From the NCBI GenBank assembly GCA_034687125.1, contig JAQGBZ010000535.1, positions 1 through 34,555 of the forward strand: a DNA stretch of 34,555 nt. Direction: 5' to 3'. Origin of the DNA: Neelides folsomi. Lineage: Eukaryota; Arthropoda; Collembola; Neelipleona; Neelidae. Below, in pieces: positions 21,890 through 34,555 of this stretch. A program made the translations under genes and the position numbers. The notes under the pieces were generated by a model. That model worked only from the letters and a program-made list of their open reading frames with translations. It was not told the DNA's origin and searched no databases. Positions within the stretch are counted from its first letter, which is position 1, and each line of letters starts with the position of its first letter.

Positions 21890-24800
21890 TTGTTAATGAG
21901 TTGTAGAATATGTGAATAGTTTAAGTGCGAAAAGAAGAAAAATATGTTTTGATTCTACAAATATAGGATAGGATTATGAGTATAGGGTAAATCAGCATTA
22001 TGAATTTATATCCTTAAAACTAAAATCCTTAAACAAAATGATGCTAAATACGCTATTACATATAACAGTAGTTATTTCATTATCATAAAATAGAATTAAT
22101 TGTAATTATCGAATCATCATCATCATTCTTGTTATTCTTCAGCGATACTTATAAACTTATATAAACTGTTCATTTAAGTATAAAATTAAATATTAAAGTA
22201 TTAACGCAATCATCACAACGATTCTAAAGAACTTAACTTTACAAAAAATGGGAAAATAATTATGGTTTAAGTTTAAAAGGTCTGCATTTGGTTATTTTAT
22301 TAATGATTTGGTTCAATCGGCCATCCATTGTCCCTTGTCTTGTTATATGGAAGAATTGAAAGGTTGACAAAAGGTTCTTCTAATGTTACAACTACCAAGT
22401 TACAACACTTCCCCATTCAAATGTATGCAATTGAGAGGAGAACTCTCTTTTGTATACTCTTCTGGGGCAGACGACTTTGTGAGAGGAAATAATTGAATAT
22501 TTGGAGCAAAACCTTGAAATTAGGCTGACGGCGAAGAACTTTAAATGCGAATCCCGTGTTGTATTACACATTCTTGGAATTTATTTATTCCTTTCATTAT
22601 AAACAGCTTCTCTCCGAGTCCCAGATTAGACCTAAAGGAGGGATTTAGGTAAACATTTCTCAAGAATCAAACAGTTCTTGAGAGAACGTTAAGAGATCCT
22701 CTCAATGGTGGGATCATTTTTTCCCATTCTATTCATCACAAATCTTTTCAAATATAGATATATCCTCCAATATAAATACAATATTATAAATTCAATTTAC
22801 ACTTACATACTTTGTATTTATATTCTTTGAATATTTGGTAAAAGATAAGGTTGCATTTATAAAGTTAATCTAAATAAACAAAATAAGTTGACGTCGGATT
22901 TGAGAATAAATAGCAATGCATATGGAAATTGCCATTGCGATTTTTTGGGAAATGTATGATAAAGTATTGGAATTTACAAACATCAACATGTTTGTGAAAC
23001 CACCGGAGCCACAGCATATTGAAATATATAGAGTGGTGAGGAATAAGTTTAGTAACTGGCTTTAAGGTTATTAATGTACTAAACTGAAAGAGTGATTACA
23101 TATATACCCAAATGAATGATTAAAAAGATATCATGCAATGAACTCGTGGTGGACTCGTTGATCGAGTCAACAAGAGTCGAAAGTGTGTTATGAGTAATGT
23201 AGCTGAAGGAGTAAATAATGAATTTTAAGCTCTTCAATTAATGAGTCAAATTGGTCGTGTTAGGATTTAATATTAATTTTAATGAGGAATGACCTCTCTC
23301 TCTGGCCGCTACGTTTCCCTAAATATTTCACCGTTTACGGTAGGAGAAGTAGTAATATGTAAATTAATATCTGTGGATCTTTGAAACTTGTAAGAACAGT
23401 AATATCACAACTAATTGTTGTGAGCCCGTAGGAGTACTTGGATCGATTTGCTTTATAACACACACTCTGGGTGGAGGAATTTCTGCAGCATACTACTACA
23501 AGGTTTACTGCAGAATCATCCTCCCTCTTTTGCCAAAATTAACCCTGAGGACTCACGAACGCAGTTTTGCAATTTGAAATGATAATTTACACCTAAAGGA
23601 AAACAGTACATGATTCATAAAAGTTAAGATATAAATATTTATTAGAAGAATTTATTCAAGAGTCATAACTAAAAAGAATGTAATTAGATAAATGGCATGA
23701 CTTAAAGAGTGCTGAATGCTCCCAAACGTTCCTATAAACAAAAAAGTGTAAATAAAATAAATATTCTATTAGTTTAAATACTACGTACAATACTATTAAC
23801 TAAATAAGATGATGATGATTTCGATGATTCTTGTATTTACTGCATAATGATCATTATAAATATGGGAATTAAGTTTAACATTTAAATGTGTAGAATCACT
23901 AAAGTTTATTTACTTGTTACGCTTCAGGTTTTTACATTAATACTTTAATGGTACATGTTTTATGTAATAAGGTTAATGTTTGTTACGAGTTTTGTTATAT
24001 TATTATCAGGCGTCGCTATTTGATAAACTACTGTTAAACTAATTTAAGATAAAATATTACATTTTGCTTAGGAAGGTTTAATAGACGTTTTTGATCTCAT
24101 GCTTTTTGTTATATTAAAAAATATATTATTAAATAATATTTATTCGCACTGTAATTAACATAAGTGTATTTACCTACTTATTAAAAACTTATTGTTAGAC
24201 TTTTATACTTACTTGACGCTAACACACTCGTTATATAAATTCCATTCATTAAAAATTGTGAGTGGTGAAAAAGTAGCGTAATATTCGTCGTTGTTATTAT
24301 TAAAAAAATGTATTTCATTTTGGGGGGGAACTTGTATGGTGTTAGTAAAAAGAATTGGTATTCTATTTGTTTAAACAGTTTATGTAGCAAGTATTTTACA
24401 AAATAATTACAAAGAAAAATAAACAGTGAAACACTCGTTGAAAGCAAGCAAAAATAGTGGAAATGTTATCAACATCATTTTTCATTAAACTTCAAAACCT
24501 TAAAGCATGTTAAATAGCGTACTCTTGATTATTAAGGTTGCTTGAACACTTGAGTCAATTGAAGCAAGGTCTTTGAAATAAAAAAAATTGTCTAAAATAT
24601 TTTATGACCTAGCCGCATAAACAAAATAAAACTAAATAACAATCTATATAACTAAAACTAAACTCTGTAACAATTCCTCGAATTGTAATAATTTCAACTC
24701 TAAATGTTAGAAAAGATCATTTTTGTTATTGTTTAGCTTGTAATATTTGGTACATAATATTGTACTCACAACACATTTAAAATTTAATTGCAGATAACAC

Positions 24801-27540
24801 CATTAAAATGACTCAGTTATAATAAATAAATGCTAAGGTAGTTATTAAACTACTATTGTGGGAAGAGATGAAGTGTGTAGTAGTTGGTACATAGTTGGTA
24901 TTTAAATGGAATGAATACAATCAGCAATGGAAAAGTAAATAAATGAAAGAATTTAGCTAAACTTCATGTCTTCTTTTTTGCATCTAACAAATTCATATAT
25001 TTAGCATCTTCTTTTAGTGCACATTGCGACCGAACATCTCCTTACATCTTTAGCATCAAATAATAAACACAATTTGAGCAGTTGCATAGTCAATGATTAG
25101 TTCAGACTAAAAAATAAACACTTTATGTAAATATTCAAATTCTAAACTAAATGCTGATGTCATGCAGTTTAGTTTCAGAGAAACGCATTAAATTCTATGA
25201 TTCTGAATTACTTAGTTTTAGATAGACTTTCTTGGTCTATCGGGCTATGAGACATTATGGTGCCAACGACTCGGATGAAAGAACGAAGAGAGAAATCTTT
25301 ACATGAGCAATTCAGCTGCCTCCATATTTGAAAAAAGCTTACTTATATAAAAGTACATGTACTAATATATATGAGGATAAAAGATCATATACTTCCCTAA
25401 AAACTTTAAAGCCAAAAGCTCAACTACTCCCTCATCGTAAATAATGAGATAAACGAATAAAAGTTAATGATGAGAAACAAATCTTAATCATCCCTTCTAT
25501 AAAAACAATTGAACCCACTACATAAGTAATAAGTACATATAACGAGTAGTTGAGGATTAAAGGAGAGAAGATTCATTTGACCGAATAATGCGTATAAATT
25601 CATAACCATTTTGTCAATTTAAGTAAATGTTCGTTATTTTTTGTTTTATTAGGACTCATAAGAAATTGGATAGAAATGAGGTTTCAAATACAGTTTGTTT
25701 TATCCATTTACATACACAGAAAAATGATATAAGCTTACAAAACAAAAAATACCATATATTGTACCATATATTTCAACATCAATTTTAGGTGAAGAGAGAT
25801 GGTGTGGTGAAAAGAGTGCAAGATGGTAAAATCATTTACTAATTTTAATCCGCAAGGAAGATGTTTTTGACAAAGGAGATTTCTTACCGCATTGTGTGCA
25901 CATTTGTCAAAACTATATTTTGGTGACAAGTTCTGAGGTCGAAGCGACGTGGAAAAAATGTAAGGAATGATAAAATGGAAAGGAAGTGATCTCATTCAAG
26001 TTTAGAGTTTCATGACATTTCCTTCTAAAAAAATTTTTCAACAAAATGTTGGCTTATTTGCAAAAAAGATGATAATTTCATTTTTTGCATTATTCAAATC
26101 CTCTAAAGTTAGTCAGTTTAAATATTTAAGTTTAAAAGTTTAAAAGCCATGTTGTGGTATAGCGAATTATTAAATGCAAAGTGGTTCTTATAATTGTTAT
26201 ATTTATATGATTTTATTTGCATAAATATGCTAATAGATTCCTGAGCGTAATAAACTCTAGAGAGTAAGCACACGTATAACGTTATGCAAAAGAATTTGAA
26301 CTCATATCAGTGTTTAATCTGAAATGTGAACGCACCTTAAATTTCTTCATCGAATACGAAAGAGGAAATCGAGATTGTGCCCGTTGTTGGAGAATTTAAG
26401 AATAGTACATTAGCACTGCCTCACGTTTTATTTTATTTATTTACCTTCCATTACTGGTTGGATAAAACAATGAAGAGGATGATGGAAGCTCCCAATCCAC
26501 TATTGGTATATTTAGCATCAAGAGTTCTTTGCGGTTGAATTGTCACGGAGAGTCGTGAGAGTTCGACCACACACTCAAAATCTCATTTTTAAACCCCATG
26601 ATTTGAAAACTGTATAAAATTGAATAGAATTAGATGAAAATCTTCACTTTTCCAAATTATTTCTGGCTCCAGTTTTCCCTCAAGGTAGGACTTATCCCAT
26701 TTTAACCCAAAGTGAGAAAAAATATAATAATTGGACCTTTTCTTTAAACACATGGGACAGATTTCTGGAGCTTTTATTTACAATTTTCAATCTCGACACT
26801 TTTCCTCTTCCGAATATCTCCCTTTTGTGAATTCAAAGACTTTGAATTTTCCATTCTTCTGACTTCTACGTAATAAAAGAATGAACATGGAGAGGAAGGG
26901 ATACACTATGACTATATGTACAATACAGTATAGTTGTGGTGTAGACATAGAGTCATACTGTAGATGGGTGAATGAAGCTATAGGCAATTGTCTTATATAA
27001 TCCACAATATTTGAGAATAAAAGAAGTTAAAGTAGCATAAAGGGGGGTTAGAAAGAGAGAGAAGAAATAAATTGTCCTTTCCCTTATTTGTTCATAGAAA
27101 TGAACTCTCAAAGAATGACTCGCTCTGATGGTAAAGGTAAGGTTAGTTGTTGTTGTTGATGAAGTAGGAAGTGAAATTCCTTTTCTTCTTCTCGACCATC
27201 TTGCCCTACCATCAGACCATCACATAACATAAGCTTCAAGAGTTCATTCATTAAAAATCAAACTAGGTTTCTTGAACCAGCAAAAACAAATAGAAAAATG
27301 GAATTTAAAATGTTCCATTCACTTGCTCTCACCATCAAGATACTCCATAAAGAGCAAAATGAGAAATTTTATACATCCTTTAAATACAAATACATCCTTA
27401 AAATACTTATGTAAGACGTGATAAAACAAAGTGTTATTGGTATTTTTACAATCTCTCAAAGTTCATTTTCCATATTTGCCCTACAATATTTCCACGTGTG
27501 GAATAAGCCTTACATTTATATAGTTAGTCTACGTATGATA
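21890..27540. other. No gene seen
   Basis: AT-rich, with frequent stops on both strands. Small items: an ATC/CAT run near 22113-22127, a perfect 8-base hairpin ACAAACAT/ATGTTTGT at 22976-22995, a G run near 24320 and short TTG repeats at 27147-27158. No exon pair with matching splice sites was found. Confidence 0.5.
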
Positions 27541-27549
27541 ATATGAGTA

Positions 27550-27756
27550 ATGCACAAATTTCCTTTTCCATCTTCATATCCTGCAAGTCAGAGTGTTGTA
27601 CTCGATGTAGGTGATGTATTTCCCGTTCGACAAAGCAAGAATGATGAGAGGATTGAAGAGATTGGACGAAGAGGTCAAACGCCTCGTCTCAACTCTCAAA
27701 GAAAGAATAAGAAACTCCTTCAGCCGCCCACTGTAAACATCAATATGGTTCTTTAA
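27550..27756 (+). CDS. Possible small exon or 68-residue frame
   Basis: A frame from ATG to TAA whose composition is unlike the AT-rich background: charged and Pro/Gln-rich, with VVLDVGDVFPVRQSKNDERI and EEIGRRGQTPRLNSQRKNKK. An in-frame TGA lies just upstream of the ATG. Alternatively the segment is a terminal exon entered at an acceptor TATCCTGCAAGTCAG near 27592, in phase 0. No family recognised, no matching upstream donor found. Confidence 0.25.
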   Translation: MHKFPFPSSYPASQSVVLDVGDVFPVRQSKNDERIEEIGRRGQTPRLNSQRKNKKLLQPPTVNINMVL

Positions 27757-27769
27757 AACTTACGTGTAA

Positions 27770-29590
27770 ATGACTCAAACCACAAATGATTTGTCACTCG
27801 GTTTTTCATTCTTATGTTATGTGTAACATATGGTGGCTTTAGTACATACAATAAGATAAGATAATTTACATAGGTACATAATCTACTGTACTGTATATAC
27901 ATAGGTATAGGTGCTTGTAGTTATTTGAATATAATGTGCATTTATTTAATTATTAAAGACAATTTATCCTATATTTGTATAATTGAAATATCCAACGCAC
28001 TCAATTGATCCTGCGAGGAAAAAAACTTTCAGTTATGAAAATATTATTTTATTAAAAGGGTTTGAATATTTGATGATAACACATTTGGACATTACAATAA
28101 GGCTACTTGCTTCTGGTAAGGTATTGAAGTGATTATTAGATACGGTTATGGAATGTGGATTTAAAGATTGGTCCAAGCCCAAACAATAACAGAGTACCTG
28201 GGGTTCATAATATAAACATTACACATGCATTCATATAAATATGTATATCTCTCCATTCCATATATATATATATATATATACCTACAGATATAATATACTT
28301 GCAATACTGGGTTGGATTTGAATGGGTTTATAGAAAGTATTAACTATGGTTTTGTATTCAAGAAGAGTGAATGACCATTCGGCCCATAAATTCAACGGAA
28401 GGAATTAAACGTTAAAGTTGTACAGGAGAACTAAAATCGATTGACCATTGGAATGAATAATGAACGAAGAATTGATTCCCTTTGCTATTTATTCTTTAAT
28501 CGGTTCATTAGTTTGAGATTAGCCTATTACCAATGCTGTTCGGATGTTTATACGAGTCTTAATACAAATAGTGGTCCTGTTGCAATCATAATAAAAGATA
28601 TTCGCAATGTTTTATGTACCATGACTTAAATAATTCTTAGACTTCTGTTATTGTGTCTGGTGCGCTAATAATATTATTTATTGTTTTTTGATCAGTAATT
28701 ATGGTCTCTTTGAGACTCATTGAGGAAAAAAGTCATTGTGTAGGAGTGAGGAAGAGGAAAATGTGGTGCACGAGTTCGTATACGAAAAACGGGAAATCGT
28801 GCGGAAGAGAGAAATGGGAGAATTTTCCTTTCTTAATGTATGTTTATGTGTATCAAACGAGAGAAGCGATTAGAGTGCAATTTACTTTAATTAGCTCTTG
28901 AATGCCTTCCTATTCGACCGTGCATTTAACAATATAAACAACTTTTGTCCTTTTGTATAATTTTATAAATAAATGTATAGTTATAAGTTATACTCATTTA
29001 ATACATGAATATTACATTTATACTCTGCTCACTTTAAAGCTCAACATCCTCATTTCTAGAAATTATATACCTGGCAAATATCGTAAGATACATGGAGAAT
29101 CAATCAACCGGGAACTGAACATTCCTCAAAGCATCTGTCAAGCGTACCTGTAATAACAATACATACCATAATATTTAGATACGAAAACATTCATACACAA
29201 CGTCAGACTGGCAGAAGCCAATTCAGACATTTAAACTCCAACAGGGAAATGCTCATTAAAAATGAAACGGAATTTGTTTTGAATAAAAATGAAAATTCAT
29301 TCAATTGCAAATTGAAAGAAGTTAAATTATCTATTAAATAATTATAATGTTATCCGTTATAGCTATTAAGTAGTACACAGATAGTACACAAATGCAAATA
29401 TTTCTAATATTTAAGCTGCGTATTTGTATGATTGAAATTCAAGTTATGAACATGAATATTTTATTTATTAACACATTATGTTATGCACTGTGTAATAAAG
29501 GGTTAATCTCAATACTGGCTGAACTAGAATGCACTGCTACATAGATTATTATGTGAACTGAGAAGCATTGAACTCTCAGAAAATGAGAAA
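27770..29590. other. No gene seen
   Basis: AT-rich sequence with the TA microsatellite and repeated ACATAGGTA motifs (27868-27910). One 66-codon plus frame at 28701-28901 starts with ATG but has no recognisable motif or splice context. Confidence 0.45.
28261..28280. repeat. (TA)10 microsatellite
   Basis: Ten uninterrupted TA dinucleotides between TTCCA and CCTAC. Confidence 0.95.
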
Positions 29591-29591
29591 C

Positions 29592-29611
29592 ACAACAAAC
29601 AACAACAACAA
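29592..29611. repeat. Short (CAA)n tract
   Basis: CACAACAAACAACAACAACA, an imperfect trinucleotide repeat. Confidence 0.7.
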
Positions 29612-29914
29612 AGGGAATGAGCGGAATGACGCTGATTGAGATTTTGATCCCAACTTGCTCATCTGAACAAAGTTCATTACATGGCCCTTCTCATTTACAT
29701 TCAATTACTACTAATTCAAAACGACGATTTCCTGAAACAATGACGATTAAAATTTAATGGAAATAAAACCAATTTTCTCTTCGAATCTCATTAAAAATGA
29801 AGATGGAGATTTTCTTAATTGTTTAACAAGAATGCCATATCTGTAGAATATATAAATTACTGAAGAGTATACTATACAGTATACACATTCACATAATGAT
29901 TGAGAAGAATCTAT

Positions 29915-30359
29915 TTAGTTAATAGCTTTCCATTTTTCTCCATATAAAACAAGAGCAGATCCATGGGCGGTAATTTCAGGTTCTCTTGAGTTTCTCCATC
30001 TAATTTCCAATTGTGACCAAATTCTTACAATACTCGGCTTATTGTTAGTGAGCTTCATTATGTTGACTTTATGTAAAAGATCAAGATAGAAGACCATGAA
30101 ATGGTCAGCCTTGGCATTTACAAATAAGTACCTAAATGAGGTGATATTTGATTTCATTCATAATTCATAACTTCTTGGAAAATTCATCCCATATTTTACT
30201 TTTCCTGGTCCATATTTGTCGACTGTCACTATATCTTTAAACTTATGAGTTCCATAAATGCTACGAACAAACGATATGACAGAGTTATTACTTTTATACG
30301 ATATTCCAATAATCTGATCAAAAAAATAAATTAGTAATAATTCAATTATTTACCTTCAT
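29915..30359 (-). pseudogene. Possible degraded gene fragment with an in-frame TGA
   Basis: On the minus strand, ATG-AAG at 30359-30354 is followed by a 40-base GT-AG candidate intron (30353-30314) holding a TACTAAT branch-like site and a T-rich tract before GATCAG. The next stretch is in frame: IIGISYKSNNSVISFVRSIY, then KFKDIVTVDKYGPGKVKYGM, one TGA at 30160-30158, then an ATG and 80 further residues including SFRYLFVNAKADHFMVFYLD and EPEITAHGSALVLYGEKWKA, ending TAA at 29917-29915. The peptides look more protein-like than the surroundings, but I cannot name a family. It could be a decayed gene, an old insertion from elsewhere, or chance. The length with one stop is not significant by itself. 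Confidence 0.25.
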
Positions 30360-33300
30360 TTTTAAATTATCAGTTTTCTAAAGAAGCCCCAAAAAGTAAA
30401 AAACATTAGCAAATAATCTGTGTATGACATCAGTAATATCAACAATAAGCAGTTTTTTTTATTATTTGTGCAACATTGACACATTTTCTAGATAGAGGGT
30501 TGAATCAATGATAGTATTTCCAAATTGATAAGAATGTGGATATTTTTATTAACGAATAATATTAATAAAAATGTAAATAGGTATATAAAATAATTCTTAC
30601 TTCATTGCATATAACAGGTAAGGTATTATAAAAAGATTACAGGTCTAATAAATATTTTGTCTCCGTATCGTGCATATAAATTTATATTGTGTTATAAAGA
30701 AGCTCTGAAAAGCTTTATCAGTTTGGTAAACAGAGTAAACACACAAATCATCCCAACTCATAAACAACACTTTATAAATATCCTAATAATTTTACATTGC
30801 TATCTTGCGTTTACACATTTACACCCATACACAATATATTTATAGCATTTGAGATTCTTTAAAGGCTTATCTTAATCACAGTTGATTTCAAGAAAGTCAA
30901 AAATCTCACAAATCCACGTAAGTTTGTTCTTGTAAGCGTATATCAAATATAGAATGTGTACTATGTACAAATAAGTATAGTAAATACTTCTGTATACATA
31001 TTTAGGTATTAAGTATATTCAAATACTGATTAACTACAGGTAATAACTCACATTTAGAATATGTATTCAATAGATGCTTATTTAGTTGCTTAATTTTATA
31101 TACCATTAACCAATTCATCTTATAATTTATACTGCGTATTAAGGAAACACAACTCTAGACTTTTAAAATCTTTACTTCCTTATTTTATTTACTTTAGCAG
31201 GAATCACGAGAAAAAGTGTTCAGAGAGGTTTGAAAAAACATTAGTTTGAATTTCATGAGAACTCAAAAGAGTGTTATCGATTTGGTATAGAAAGAGATCT
31301 TTAAAATGATGAAATGATACATGGTGAGGTATTAGGTATAACTTACTTATAACAACACATACTCTCGTCGTCTCGTCACATGAGTAGAGACGGAGTGAAA
31401 AGAGTAGATTGAAAGAGAGTGCAAAACATTCGCTGATTGCGAGACCCATGTGATGTTTTCTTTTTTTGGCAAACATTCATTTCATTACATTAAAAACATT
31501 TTCGAATCCAGACTGTCTGAATTTTTAGGAGAGTTGAAGGTGAATTGGATTTGAGTTCAATCTTCACTAGGCACAAATACTTGGTCTGAAAGACACCCTA
31601 ATGCTCATAAGAGCTATTTGTAACTACGTACGTGAATGATTGGCGTTTTTTGCCACGTAATTCATTGGCAAGACTTTGGCTGAAATAAAGGACTAGACAG
31701 CGTGTTGGAGCATGGAAATTTACATACAAGTAGTATTTAATATTATAATGTAACAAAGATATAAAAACTAGGTTTACTTGTATTTTTAGAATGTACAATT
31801 ATACGCATTAAGCATCCGACAATGAATCTAATTAAAGATGTAATTCATCCTCAGTCTAACTTGGACATTATGAATAAAAACCATTTTATTAATTAAATTG
31901 CTTAATATGCAATAAACAATACATCTTTGTGATTATTACTGAATTTATGGATTAATTTGTTAAGTGAAAATTATATATTTTAATACAGAGTTAGTTATAA
32001 AATTATAAAATGTAAATATGGACTAATGAGTAAATGTAAATGAATTCATCTGTAAAAATTGCCAATTCATTTGAATATTAATCAACTTGATGTAAGAAAA
32101 AAACGTCCAAAGTTTCAAGTTCAGTCCAAAGAACAAGTCTTGGCTAACTAACATTAAGCTATGAGCCAACATCTTAAATTCAGATTGCAAAGGCTAGTTT
32201 CATTATATAGCTTGTTTGATAAACTACCTTTTTAAAAAAAACTTGGATTTTTACTAGGAATTTTGCTAACAAGTTTTATTCTCTAATCCATATCAAACTT
32301 CAATAATTACAAAAATTGTTATATGTCAAGACAAATTACATGACTACCTAATCTATTAAGTTGAACTTTGGAATCTTCATATAACTGAATGACTAAATTC
32401 ATACATTAACTTTTGTAAGAACAAACATACCATACATAGTTATTAAAATCATTTACATTCTAAAGTTAATGAGTTATCAAATTATCAAGAATTTATTAGT
32501 GGAATATTACTAGATTTACAACTGCGTGTTTTTTAATTAATGAAATCGGCACTGAATTCTATCGAATGCGAATGAATGAAACTGATGACAAGAAATATTT
32601 TTTGAAGTAAAAATTAAAGAAATGATAATTAGGCTAGTAGTTAAAAAGAACCCTTATATAATTCAATTGCAAATATTAATATTGCCAATATATCCTTTAA
32701 AATTCATAAAAAGAGATAAGTTTTTTGAAAGATTTAAAACATGGCGCATTAAATATTTATTTAGCTAGTAGCTAATTACTTAAATAAGGAAATGATTTCG
32801 TCAGATGAATCTTAAAGGTCAAGAAAGGTGAATGGAAATTGAAAATCTTTACATAAACTCAGAATGAATGGAAGAGTTTCTTGCATGCGTTAATAAGAGT
32901 TAACAAGAATTAAAAAGAATGAGATGTTAAAAAGAATGCATCCGGCGATATTCGATTGGATTCTGCTAATAGTTTGCTCAATCTCTTCATTAACAAACAT
33001 TTAATACTTGAAGTTGAAAAGGAAGTGGATGGAATAAGTATACCTAAATGTAATTACAGATATATCAGTTTTTGTTTACTTAATCTCCGTCTTGTCTTTG
33101 TCTCTTCTTTGCGCTAATATTGCACAACCCAATTTATGCAAAATTAATAAGTATTAACATTATATTTACATTATAGGTGCTTTAATTGCATTTGGATTAA
33201 TACAATAGTAGAATATCATACAACGTTGTGTTTAATGTGTGAAAACTGACAAGTTTTAATAGAGGTTAAAATACATTTAACACTTACATACATACCCTTT

Positions 33301-34555
33301 CATAAATACCTGAACCTATGTATGTAAGCATATCAAATATGTATGTCTACTTAATTGTAGGTATACGTATGTGTTTAAATGTTTGTACTATTTCCTTAAT
33401 CTAATCAGATGTAGACTCAAGGTTTCAAATGTAGTCACGTTCTAATAAATACCTTAAATTTAATTAATGTAAATAAATATGTAAGGCAGAACTCACACTA
33501 ATGTTAAAATCGACAGTACTATGGGCATAAATAACACTAAAATGGTTATTTAAAACAGAAATGTGCGTATGAATGAATTATATGGATATTATATTGCACG
33601 GAATGCCAGTCCTTGCCTCATCCTCCGTGATGAAATGATGTGCAAAAGGTTAATCTTATCAAATGTAACCTTCGGTCTCTAAAACGAAGCTCGTGGATGA
33701 TTCAATGGGCTCAACAGATTTTAACATTAATTGCTCTAAACTACAAACAAAATGCCAAACTCATTTGAATGAAAATGATCTCGAAGCTTTAGCTGTATCT
33801 ATTAATACAATAATTGGGTAAATTTTGCAAAAACTTATTGTAAATAATTTGAGATTGAGAATCCGACAAACCACTGCAATTTATCTCATCATTAAATGGA
33901 TAAAAACATTCTAAATATCATATTTCACCGAAGTTACATTATTTGAAAATTGTCTGGAAGGACGAGAAGTTTTATTATAAATAAAATAAAATGTATTATT
34001 GCTACACGAGCATGATTACGTTGCGGTTTTCTGGAGGATTCTCTGAATCTCTTTCAAATGCTTTGAGGATCAAAGGGCATAAATTTGGAAACGCACTCCA
34101 ATTACATTTCTAAACATCAAACGAATCAGACTCTCCACATTTATTTTTAGTTGAGCCTTCTTGAATTGAATGAGTTAAATACCTCCATAGTTAATTTCAT
34201 TGTTTCACATTTATCAGTATTCCATTACAATTCATTTACCTATTCAAGTTATTAATTACATTGATAAAATATGCTGAAATTTTATTCATAGAAATGGATT
34301 AGAATGATTATTTTATACACTACAAGATTATAAGTATAATACAAACTTGCACTTTAATTTTCTTATACGAGTACCTATGTACTATTGTGTTGATGTTGAA
34401 ATTTTAAAAATTATGTATTGAAACTTTATACTTAAAGTAAATACATAGGTATTGTATTACATACAGGGACGGTTATTTTTATTTACACCACCTTTGCTGT
34501 AACATTTTCTCTTCAATAACATCTCTCTAATTTCACTTATATTTCTAGTTTTTTT
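30360..34555. other. No gene seen to the end of the window
   Basis: AT-rich with dense stop codons. Several ACATAGGTA/TACCTATGT motifs occur, including the inverted pair ACCTATGT (34373-34380) and ACATAGGT (34443-34450). CAGGGACGG near 34466 resembles a transposon end and lies close to the window edge. Confidence 0.5.

Noticed and set aside
1..34555. tRNA, rRNA, CRISPR or operon features
   Set aside because: No tRNA box A/B pair with a cloverleaf, no rRNA-like conserved stretch and no regularly spaced repeat array was seen on either strand.

Overview
The window looks like nuclear DNA of an AT-rich invertebrate, most likely an arthropod. Genes are split by GT-AG introns, long stretches hold no genes, and there are microsatellites and small foldback repeats. 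There are no bacterial operons, tRNA, rRNA or CRISPR. A caligid copepod (sea louse) would fit the base composition and the many short TACCTA/TAGGTA palindromes, but that is an impression and not a proof.

Two genes are well supported. (1) 1192-6209, minus strand: a complete Xaa-Pro dipeptidase (prolidase, PEPD family) assembled by hand from 11 exons. All splice phases agree and the joined frame is 1503 bases (500 residues plus stop), close to the roughly 490 residues of animal prolidases. Both catalytic aspartates, the histidine and both glutamates that bind the two metal ions are present. (2) About 20927-21669, plus strand: the last exon of a protein I do not recognise. It has much higher GC than its surroundings, a basic nuclear-localisation-like patch and a short block (residues 136-164 from the first Met) that looks like a conserved peptide motif. 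Its 5' part is unresolved. Splice donors at 16061 and 16615 are candidates, and the first would extend the open frame.

Layout: 1-146, edge of a CGAGT/ACTCG-rich repeat that may be a hAT-type element; 147-1191, prolidase 3' flank; 1192-6209, prolidase; 6270-14150, mainly non-coding with one 149-codon frame and one CpG-bearing island near 12.7 kb; 14159-14320, foldback element with TTAGG units in its loop; 15.6-16.6 kb, GC-richer segment that may be the promoter and first exon(s) of gene 2; 20927-21669, gene 2; 21670-34555, mostly without genes, with two weak exon candidates (27.55-27.76 kb plus; 29.92-30.36 kb minus, with an in-frame TGA) and simple repeats.

The two genes show no sign of working together. 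Prolidase is a housekeeping cytosolic enzyme of proline and collagen-peptide turnover. Gene 2 may be nuclear. No clearly new multi-gene system is visible. The items most worth a second look are the unknown gene 2, the nested foldback at 14.2 kb, the 25-bp palindrome flanked by 8-bp direct repeats at 548-588, and the TGA-interrupted frame near 30 kb.
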